In this document: positions 1-4,690 of the stretch, in pieces
How positions within the stretch are numbered: position 1 is the first letter of the stretch
Layout: each line of letters opens with the position of its first letter
Made by a program: the position numbers and the translations under genes
Assembly: GCA_021805585.1 (NCBI GenBank)
Contig: JAJZEY010000379.1
Location: 1-5,688 of the forward strand
Reading direction: 5' to 3'
Length of the DNA: 5,688 bases
From: Planctomycetota bacterium
GTDB taxonomy: Bacteria > Planctomycetota > Phycisphaerae > WQYP01
The notes under the pieces: generated by a model
Database searches by the model: none
Told to the model about the DNA's origin: nothing
What the model saw: the letters and a program-made list of their open reading frames with translations, nothing else

Positions 1-9
1 GCCGCGCCA

Positions 10-32
10 CCTCCGTTTCCTCCTTTACCTCC
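10..32 (-). repeat. Three GGAGG motifs at exact 9-bp spacing
   Basis: On the plus strand CCTCC occurs at 10-14, 19-23 and 28-32, an exact 9-bp period. The minus strand therefore reads GGAGG three times in a purine-rich tract. GGAGG is the Shine-Dalgarno core, and a GTG lies at 10-8 on the minus strand, but only three codons remain before the window edge, so no gene can be claimed. Confidence 0.5.
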
Positions 33-71
33 TGTGCACATTTCAAAAATCGAATATCTGTTCCGAGCAGC

Positions 72-95
72 TTTGTGTCTTTGTGCCTTGGTGGT
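72..95 (+). repeat. Dispersed CTTTGTG-type repeat, copy A
   Basis: A 24-bp stretch built from 8-bp near-repeats beginning one base earlier (CTTTGTGT, CTTTGTGC, CTTGGTGG). It matches 20 of 24 positions with a second copy at 4285-4308 in the same orientation. As I recall, similar T/G-rich sequences with their A/C-rich complement are common between genes in planctomycetes and other environmental bacteria. I know of no established function for them. Confidence 0.55.
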
Positions 96-204
96 GAAAC
101 CCGTCACCGCCGCGATACCTCTTTTTCCGCCGCTGTCTCCTGTGAATAAGTTCGTTGAATTAATGGAACCTTGAGCGGTGCTTCAATCTGGGGAATCTGG
201 TGCG

Positions 205-235
205 CGGCCACGCTGCGTGGCCCGCTAAACAGGGG
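205..235. repeat. GC-rich palindromic repeat, unit 1 (REP-like)
   Basis: Contains GGCCACGC (206-213), a single T, then GCGTGGCC (215-222). This is a perfect 8-bp inverted repeat that can form a tight hairpin, or a 7-bp stem with a three-base loop. A tail reading CGCTAAACAGGGG follows at 223-235. The same arrangement, palindrome plus tail, recurs 74 bp downstream. No T-run follows on either strand, so a simple intrinsic terminator is unlikely. Confidence 0.65.
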
Positions 236-278
236 TTGTTATCGATTTTCGGCCATGGGTTTGGTTTGGTTTCCCTCG

Positions 279-309
279 CGGCCACGCAGCGCGGCCGGCT
301 TAACGGGGG
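279..309. repeat. GC-rich palindromic repeat, unit 2 (REP-like)
   Basis: GGCCACGC (280-287), A, GCGCGGCC (289-296), followed by GGCTTAACGGGGG (297-309). It is a direct repeat of unit 1 at 205-235. The stem has one mismatch (A opposite C, which becomes a G-U wobble if the other strand is transcribed). The tail differs from unit 1 at three positions. Retention of the stem and the GCT-AAC-GGGG core suggests two members of one short palindromic repeat family. Confidence 0.62.
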
Positions 310-485
310 ATTTGGTGTCCGTAGTGCTCATTGCAAATGTTGTGGGCTGGGGTCATCCGTTGGCAGGTGGTTTGGCTTTTTCACCATTGCATTGCGCGGG
401 TTGCCGGAAAAAAAATTGGCGGACCCGAACTTTTTTCGCGTGCCCATTGGCGGTAACCGTGAAAAGGCGTTATCTTAAAATCACG

Positions 486-1373
486 ATGAATCAGGCTGAT
501 TACAGAGTTGACCTGGATGTCTACAACGGTCCGTTGGAGCTTCTGCTTTACCTTATCCGCAAGGAGGAAGTGGACATTCATGACATTCCGATTGCCCGCA
601 TTACCACGCAGTATCTGGCACATGTGGAAGTGATCCGGCATGTGGACATTAACCTTGCTGGCGATTTTCTGGTCATGGCCGCCACGCTGATGGAAATCAA
701 GAGCCGCATGTTGAATCCGCGACCGGTTGCGGATCCGGCGAATCCATCCGTCGGTACGCCGGAAGATGCCACCGACCCGCGGCGGCAGCTTGTTGAACAA
801 TTGCTGGAATATAAACATTTCAAGGACGCGGCCAATTCGCTGCAACGGCGAAACGCGACCGAACTGCTGCGTTTTCCGCGCGGTACACCGCGGGGTACCA
901 CCCGCGTGCCACTGGATCTTGAAGATGTCAATCTTTTTGTTCTGATGGATGCGTTTAATGCCATCATGGCCAGCGTGGGGCACACCGCATTTGGCCATGA
1001 TGTGGTCCTGGATGATACGCCCATCAGCCTGCATCAGGCTGATATTCTGGACCGTCTGGATCGCGACGGCCCGGTTACACTAAAGGCTCTTTTCGCCGGC
1101 CGGGCCTCCCGCGGGGAAATGATCGGCCTGTTCCTGGCCATGCTGGAATTGATGCGTCTTAAAAAACTGATTGTGGAACACGCGGAAGCAACCGGTGAAC
1201 TGGTCTTAAAGTTGCGGCCACCGTCGCCGGACGAGCCGACGGATACAACGGATCAGACCGGCACGGGACAACCGGTACCCGTCGCCGCGGAACCAGCGGA
1301 ACCAGACGGCGCGGGGCTGGCGGATGAGTCCGCGCGGACATCCGCGCCCGGTGAAGCCGAATCACGCAATTAA
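486..1373 (+). CDS. scpA: Segregation and condensation protein A (kleisin subunit of SMC-ScpAB)
   Basis: ScpA is the kleisin that bridges the SMC head domains and binds ScpB, so it acts in cytoplasmic chromosome compaction and segregation. The 295-residue product begins with the conserved N-terminal block: DVYNGPLELLLYLIRK (11-26), EEVDIHDIPIARIT (27-40). FLVMAATLMEIKSRML follows at 61-76, then DPRRQLVEQLLEYKHFKDAA (97-116). A C-terminal winged-helix region has SRGEMIGLFLAMLEL near 208-222. From about 245 the tail is Pro/Thr/Glu/Asp-rich and low in complexity, probably disordered and longer than in typical family members. The ATG at 486 is chosen because it places the family N-terminus correctly; upstream codons show no homology. 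No Shine-Dalgarno lies within 15 nt (AAAAGG is about 18 nt away), so initiation may be leaderless or SD-independent. No scpB follows; the next gene is convergent. Confidence 0.95.
   Translation: MNQADYRVDLDVYNGPLELLLYLIRKEEVDIHDIPIARITTQYLAHVEVIRHVDINLAGDFLVMAATLMEIKSRMLNPRPVADPANPSVGTPEDATDPRRQLVEQLLEYKHFKDAANSLQRRNATELLRFPRGTPRGTTRVPLDLEDVNLFVLMDAFNAIMASVGHTAFGHDVVLDDTPISLHQADILDRLDRDGPVTLKALFAGRASRGEMIGLFLAMLELMRLKKLIVEHAEATGELVLKLRPPSPDEPTDTTDQTGTGQPVPVAAEPAEPDGAGLADESARTSAPGEAESRN
1328..1347. repeat. Overlapping palindromes inside the end of scpA
   Basis: GTCCGCGCGGAC (1328-1339) is a perfect 12-bp palindrome. It overlaps a second inverted repeat, GCGCGGA (1332-1338), CA, TCCGCGC (1341-1347). 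The two structures are mutually exclusive. They lie about 24 bp before the scpA stop and have no following T-run. They could be RNA folds near the transcript end or simply the result of GC-rich codons for Ser-Ala-Arg-Thr-Ser-Ala. Confidence 0.4.
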
Positions 1374-1380
1374 AGCGAAC

Positions 1381-1411
1381 CGAACGCATTTCCCGAACGC
1401 GTTTCCCGAAC
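1381..1411. repeat. 13-bp tandem repeat in the convergent intergenic gap
   Basis: CGAACGCATTTCC (1381-1393) is followed directly by CGAACGCGTTTCC (1394-1406), which differs at one position, and then by the start of a third unit, CGAAC, at 1407-1411. A further CGAAC lies just before, at 1376-1380. It sits immediately after the scpA stop in the gap facing the phosphatase gene. No inverted repeat with a T-run marks it as an intrinsic terminator. Confidence 0.6.
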
Positions 1412-1485
1412 GAGGCGGCTATCTGAAACCCGCCCCCGTAATTCGCGATACTTGTGTAATCCTCGGTTTTATTGGTTTGTCGGGC

Positions 1486-2514
1486 TTAAATTCCGGTCGT
1501 GCGCGTGCGGAAAAATTCCGCAATCAGGATTTCAATTTTTCGACCCAGTTCCGCGTTGGCGCAGGCGGCCCACGAAATGGGCGTATGCACATCCAGCGGA
1601 CCGTCCAGCATTTCGCCTCGGCCATTGGTCAGGTAAATGCCGGCCTCTTGCGCGATAAGCATGGACGCCAGGTCATACGGATGAGCGCACAAGCCCGGCG
1701 TTCGGCCCGCCAGTCGGTCCAGGTCCTGGCGAATATCCACCACGAATCGGTCGTGCCCCATCAGAATTTCGTACAACTGACCGCCGGTGGAAATATACTG
1801 ATCGTCAAAAAGCAGGGGGCGGTCGGGATTCGGCGGCCCGTTAAAACCGTGGGCTATAAATTCAAGCAGCTCGGCGGCCTGGCGTTTGGACCCCGGAAAA
1901 AAGCTTACGACGGAGCCGAATCCGTGTGCCAAATCAGTGGTGCCACTGGGAGTGATGGGCAACGGCTGCGTGAAGCCGGTCAGCAGGTTCTCCCGCCGGC
2001 CATGGGCACCATTTCCGCGAGCCGCCCAAAGAATGTCGGCCATGGTCTGTTTGCTGGTGGGAATTTCCGCCTGCATGGCGACAAAAATATCGGAAAGTCG
2101 GGTGACGTTTCCCAAATTGGGGGCAATTCCCGCCAAAACCCAGGCGGAGCGTTTGTCATACATCAGCCCGCGGGTGCCATCCACGGGGTCTACGATCAGT
2201 TGAATCATTGCCTGTTCGGGCTCTATTCCCAATGGAAAACAGGCCTGTCCTTCAGGCATTCCGGTTTGGGAAACGCCTTCGGCGATAAGCAGCAGCGGAA
2301 TTTCACGGCTCCATTGGGTGCAGAATCGTTCAAGTTCCGGTTCGGTGCGTGTGTCCAGATTATAAATGGTATCGGACAGGGTCTGGCGGGCCACGCCGGA
2401 AAGGGCGCTGTTGGATCGGCGCGATTCAATGACCGAGTTGCGAAGCCTGCGCCCCAGATCAGATAAATGTTCCAGAAAATATTCCGGTGAATATCCCGCT
2501 AAATTTGCGGCCAT
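1486..2514 (-). CDS. Inositol monophosphatase / FBPase-like family protein
   Basis: A 342-residue member of the metal-dependent, lithium-sensitive phosphatase superfamily, which hydrolyses small phosphomonoesters such as inositol phosphates or fructose-1,6-bisphosphate; the substrate cannot be told from sequence. DPVDGTRG at 109-116 is the hallmark metal-binding DPxDGT motif. YDLAS (280-284, Asp281) followed by EAG (290-292) matches the C-terminal W/Y-D-x-A motif and its EAG helix. The usual GEE motif before DPxDGT appears as AEG (78-80), so one canonical metal ligand looks replaced. Length exceeds the roughly 260-280 residues of typical IMPases. The ATG at 2514 is preferred over an in-frame TTG at 2526 because GGAG (2524-2521) sits six bases before it. 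It lies 53 nt after pssA on the same strand and is probably last in that transcript. Confidence 0.85.
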   Translation of the reverse strand: MAANLAGYSPEYFLEHLSDLGRRLRNSVIESRRSNSALSGVARQTLSDTIYNLDTRTEPELERFCTQWSREIPLLLIAEGVSQTGMPEGQACFPLGIEPEQAMIQLIVDPVDGTRGLMYDKRSAWVLAGIAPNLGNVTRLSDIFVAMQAEIPTSKQTMADILWAARGNGAHGRRENLLTGFTQPLPITPSGTTDLAHGFGSVVSFFPGSKRQAAELLEFIAHGFNGPPNPDRPLLFDDQYISTGGQLYEILMGHDRFVVDIRQDLDRLAGRTPGLCAHPYDLASMLIAQEAGIYLTNGRGEMLDGPLDVHTPISWAACANAELGRKIEILIAEFFRTRTTGI

Positions 2515-2520
2515 GGGATG

Positions 2521-2524
2521 CTCC
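2521..2524 (-). promoter_or_regulatory. Ribosome binding site deciding the phosphatase start
   Basis: On the minus strand GGAG precedes the ATG at 2514 with a six-base spacer. It overlaps the upstream TTG alternative start at 2526-2524, which argues for initiation at the ATG rather than the TTG. Confidence 0.6.
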
Positions 2525-2567
2525 AAAGGGAATTACCGCCGACGGGTTTGTTCCCGGCCGGAAAATG

Positions 2568-3515
2568 TTAATCAATGGGTTCCGTCAATTCAATGGAGGC
2601 GGATGACAGATCCGGTTTGTGGAGAAGTTTTCGCCAAAGGGCGCGAAGCGGCGCGGCAAAGGCATATAGATAAATGACCACAAGGGCGGTCATCTGGGGT
2701 TCAATCAGTAGAAGCAGAACCAGCACAATAACGCGCGTGACATAGGAAAATGGCTTGCGCGGCCGCAGATACTGGTTGATCAGATGTCCGTAGCTGATGC
2801 GGCTGACCATTAGAATCGCCAGCATGAGCAGAATGACAGGAAGTGCGTACGGGAAAATGCCGGTTACGACGGAACCGATGGACGCGGAAACATTAAACGG
2901 AAGAATGTGCGCCGCACCGGGTTGCAGCGCTTCAAAAAAAATCACACTGCACGCCACAACGCCTGCGGCACCGGGTGAAGGCAATCCGTGAAACACCATG
3001 TGGGCGTCGGCATCCTGCCGGTTGGCCGTGTTAAAACGGGCCAGCCGCAGGGCGGTGCACGAAACGTAAATGGCGCAAATGACCCAGAAGAACCGACCCA
3101 CCAGGCTTTCCGCCAGCGGGCTGATGTTTTCATGCGGGGCACCCCCCGCGGAAAGCAGATGCGAAATTAATTTCAGGCTTAAAAAAGCCGGAACAATGCC
3201 AAAGCTTACCACGTCCGCAAGGGAGTCAAGTTCGCCGCCAAAGTCGCTGGTTGCCCTGGCGAGTCGCGCCATTGAACCATCCAGCATGTCAAAAATCATG
3301 GCTCCAAATATAAGGTAGCCGGCCACCGAGTAATTGTTGCCAAACGCGTTAATATCAACCGGTTTGCCGGAAGCGTAGCCGATGGCGGCGAATCCGCACA
3401 AAAGATTACCAAGCGTAAGCAGGGTGGGCAGGACGGCAATGCGCCGACGCAGGCGGCCTTGTTTGCGGCTGCCATCGGGCCCCTCTCTTAACCAGCGTTG
3501 TTCGCGATACTTCAT
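2568..3515 (-). CDS. pssA: CDP-diacylglycerol--serine O-phosphatidyltransferase
   Basis: An integral membrane enzyme that transfers phosphatidyl from CDP-diacylglycerol to L-serine, giving phosphatidylserine, the precursor of phosphatidylethanolamine. The 315-residue protein carries a perfect CDP-alcohol phosphatidyltransferase signature, D(x)2DG(x)2AR(x)8G(x)3D(x)3D, from Asp76 to Asp101 with Asp79, Gly80, Ala83, Arg84, Gly93 and Asp97. LRLARFN (156-162) and GLPSPGAAG (177-185) are typical of the PssA branch. A basic N-terminus (1-25) precedes several hydrophobic segments, roughly 27-50, 63-80, 100-121, 140-158, 182-197, 213-238 and 258-292. A hydrophilic tail ends the protein. The ATG at 3515 has GAGG (3523-3520) four bases upstream. 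Phosphatidylserine decarboxylase, often adjacent, is not beside it here. apt lies 91 nt upstream on the same strand. Confidence 0.94.
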   Translation of the reverse strand: MKYREQRWLREGPDGSRKQGRLRRRIAVLPTLLTLGNLLCGFAAIGYASGKPVDINAFGNNYSVAGYLIFGAMIFDMLDGSMARLARATSDFGGELDSLADVVSFGIVPAFLSLKLISHLLSAGGAPHENISPLAESLVGRFFWVICAIYVSCTALRLARFNTANRQDADAHMVFHGLPSPGAAGVVACSVIFFEALQPGAAHILPFNVSASIGSVVTGIFPYALPVILLMLAILMVSRISYGHLINQYLRPRKPFSYVTRVIVLVLLLLIEPQMTALVVIYLYAFAAPLRALWRKLLHKPDLSSASIELTEPID

Positions 3516-3519
3516 GCGG

Positions 3520-3523
3520 CCTC
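3520..3523 (-). promoter_or_regulatory. Ribosome binding site of pssA
   Basis: GAGG on the minus strand with a four-base spacer to the ATG at 3515. The spacing is slightly short, but it is the best Shine-Dalgarno match there and supports the chosen start. Confidence 0.45.
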
Positions 3524-3566
3524 AAAACAGTTTGCGGGTGTCACGGGGAATCATGTCCCAAGTCGC

Positions 3567-3594
3567 ATTATCATACCATTTTTAACCCAGCCAA
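3567..3594 (-). promoter_or_regulatory. Possible sigma-70 promoter for pssA
   Basis: In the apt-pssA gap the minus strand reads TTGGCT (3594-3589) as a -35-like element, a 16-base spacer, then GATAAT (3572-3567) as a -10-like element (5 of 6 to TATAAT; the -35 is 4 of 6). Transcription would begin near 3560, giving a leader of about 45 nt. If real, pssA can be expressed independently of apt. Promoter consensus in this lineage is poorly defined, so the call is tentative. Confidence 0.35.
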
Positions 3595-3606
3595 CGCCAG
3601 CGGCGG

Positions 3607-4122
3607 CTAATACCGTAACACGCTGTGCATTTCATAACGACTGAAGTTTTTCCGGGCACTAAGGAATTCAAGTTCAATCAGCACCGCAATCCCCAGAATG
3701 TCACCCCCCAGTTGTTCCACCAGTCGGCAGCACGCATCCATGGTGCCGCCGGTGGCCAGCAGGTCATCCACCAGCAGGCATTTCTGGCCGGGCAGAATAG
3801 CATCGCGATGGATTTCCAGAGTATCACTTCCATATTCCAATTCATATGTGAGTGACACTTTTTCCGCCGGCAGCTTTTTGGGTTTGCGAATGGGGACAAA
3901 GCCGGCCGAAAGCGCCTGCGCCAGAGCGGTGCCAAAAATAAACCCGCGCGACTCGGCACCTATCACCAATTCCACGTTGCGACCGCGAAACGGATTGGCC
4001 AGCAATTCAACGGCCAAAGCCAGGCCGGCGGGGTTTCGCAGCAGGGGGGTAATATCCTTAAATTGAATTCCCGGTCGGGGAAAATCGGGGATATTGCGAA
4101 TGAGGCTGTGCAGATGTTGCAT
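3607..4122 (-). CDS. apt: Adenine phosphoribosyltransferase
   Basis: A cytosolic purine-salvage enzyme that converts adenine and PRPP to AMP and pyrophosphate. The 171-residue product has the family N-terminus IRNIPDFPRPGIQFKDITPLL (8-28), the ESRGFIFG block (57-64), RKPKKLP (79-85) and YELEYGSDTLEIH (93-105), which is part of the flexible catalytic loop. The PRPP-binding motif LLVDDLLATGGT lies at 116-127. Length matches the usual bacterial enzyme of about 170-180 residues. The ATG at 4122 is chosen because it puts the conserved N-terminus at the start, and AAAGGA (4134-4129) lies six bases upstream. The frame remains open to an ATG at 4266, but those 48 residues have no family counterpart. 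It is the first of three same-strand genes, with pssA 91 nt downstream. Confidence 0.96.
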   Translation of the reverse strand: MQHLHSLIRNIPDFPRPGIQFKDITPLLRNPAGLALAVELLANPFRGRNVELVIGAESRGFIFGTALAQALSAGFVPIRKPKKLPAEKVSLTYELEYGSDTLEIHRDAILPGQKCLLVDDLLATGGTMDACCRLVEQLGGDILGIAVLIELEFLSARKNFSRYEMHSVLRY

Positions 4123-4128
4123 ACGGAT

Positions 4129-4134
4129 TCCTTT
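4129..4134 (-). promoter_or_regulatory. Ribosome binding site deciding the apt start
   Basis: AAAGGA on the minus strand, six bases before the ATG at 4122. It favours this start over the in-frame ATG 144 nt further upstream at 4266. Confidence 0.6.
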
Positions 4135-4284
4135 GCTTTTCAGCGGCACACGGTATCGCACATCGCGATGATGACGCACAATATAACCGCCAAACGGCCA
4201 ATTCGCCTGTCGATTGACGCCGAGATTGCACCCGTGTGTGCCCGTTTTAAGAGGGAGGTCGCTCAACTGCGATTCGGCAATATA

Positions 4285-4308
4285 TTTGTGCCTGTCTGCC
4301 TTCGTGGT
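4285..4308 (+). repeat. Dispersed CTTTGTG-type repeat, copy B
   Basis: A 24-bp stretch matching copy A (72-95) at 20 of 24 positions in the same orientation. The shared core TGCCTT-x-GTGGT is at 4297-4308. It lies in the non-coding gap before apt, as copy A lies in the gap before scpA. The four differences are scattered substitutions, consistent with an old or degenerate element. Confidence 0.5.
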
Positions 4309-4549
4309 CTGTCAAAGTCGTCAGACGGCGGACACCTTGGCTGCCTTGCTGCGGGGGGAGACGCTCTCTTAACAAAGCCTGTTTTACGCCCAGTTGACAG
4401 GGAATACCTTCAGTTTCTTCCGCCCTATTTTGCTGAAATTCGTCGGGCACCGTATCGCCATGAGCGGTTGGAAAATAATACGGCATGTCAGAGTTGCACA
4501 GTTCGATCCGATGTGGGCACCCCATTCGGGCCTTAACAATTATCAACTG

Positions 4550-4690
4550 TTATTTGCCGCTGCCGACATCGGCGCGCCGTCCGTGCCGGCGTGTGCCAGA
4601 CTTTGTGGTCGGCTGAATTTTCGAGGGTTTTTCGATCAGCGCCTGATAATCAAGTAACTTAAATTCAGAGGGTGTCAGGCCGGTGATTCC
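4550..4690 (-). pseudogene. Out-of-frame remnant of the XylR-like C-terminus
   Basis: Read on the minus strand from 4690 to the TAA at 4552-4550, in a different frame from the upstream regulator gene, the translation begins GITGLTPSEFKLLDYQALIE. The TG-x-TPSEF segment is the characteristic end of the second AraC-type helix-turn-helix. It follows directly on the point where the regulator's frame loses homology (near 4690). The simplest reading is that it is the displaced end of that gene, separated from it by a deletion of roughly 60 nt of non-triplet length. The last 35 or so residues are a non-conserved basic tail. A sequencing or assembly error is the main alternative. Confidence 0.7.

Larger units (their letters stand above)
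1..485. other. Non-coding leader region with repeats, upstream of scpA
   Basis: No protein-coding gene is supported here. The scpA frame stays open leftward to about 171, but the translated extension has no family resemblance and runs through palindromic repeats, so it is treated as non-coding. The stretch holds a purine-rich triplicate at the left edge, one copy of a dispersed CTTTGTG-type repeat (72-95) and two related GC-rich palindromes (205-235 and 279-309). No convincing sigma-70 promoter pair could be placed before scpA. An AT-rich TTAAAAT at 475-481 lies too close to the start codon to be a -10 box unless the mRNA is leaderless. Confidence 0.6.
4123..4549. other. Non-coding stretch between apt and the broken regulator
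   Basis: About 430 bases without a supportable gene. Open frames on both strands (for example minus 4546-4247 and plus 4063-4536) translate to sequence without recognisable motifs, and both run through the dispersed repeat at 4285-4308. The region should contain the apt promoter. A TATATT at 4185-4180 on the minus strand could be a -10 box, but no -35 is suitably spaced. TTGACA occurs on the minus strand at 4315-4310 and on the plus strand at 4394-4399, and neither has a -10 at normal spacing. Confidence 0.5.

Noticed and set aside
171..485. N-terminal extension of scpA to an upstream ATG at 171
   Set aside because: The extra 105 residues have no ScpA counterpart, are rich in Cys, Trp and Arg, and run through the palindromic repeats. 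The conserved family N-terminus begins at the ATG at 486.
381..1034. Minus-strand frame of 217 codons opposite scpA
   Set aside because: Shadow of scpA, with a His/Arg/Gln-rich translation and no domain.
1414..1434. GGCGG / CCGCC inverted repeat as an intrinsic terminator for the convergent genes
   Set aside because: The stem is only five bases with an 11-base loop, and no T-run follows on either strand.
1324..2466. Long plus-strand open frame (380 codons) opposite the phosphatase gene
   Set aside because: It is antisense to a gene with clear family motifs; its own translation is rich in Gly, Gln and Arg and has no recognisable domain.
4123..4266. 48-residue N-terminal extension of apt
   Set aside because: A good Shine-Dalgarno (AAAGGA, six-base spacing) and family length support the ATG at 4122. 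The extension shows no known motif.
4310..4399. Perfect TTGACA hexamers on the minus (4315-4310) and plus (4394-4399) strands as promoters
   Set aside because: Neither has a -10-like hexamer at 15-19 bases; the nearest candidates are about 25 bases away.
4247..4546. Small minus-strand open frame of 99 codons between apt and the regulator
   Set aside because: No recognisable motif, no Shine-Dalgarno, and it is read through the dispersed repeat at 4285-4308, so it is probably a chance frame.
4535..4551. Imperfect 17-bp palindrome (AACA...TGTT) at the end of the regulator remnant, as an operator
   Set aside because: Only 12 of 17 positions are symmetric, the site is AT-rich, and it overlaps the stop codon of the remnant rather than a promoter.
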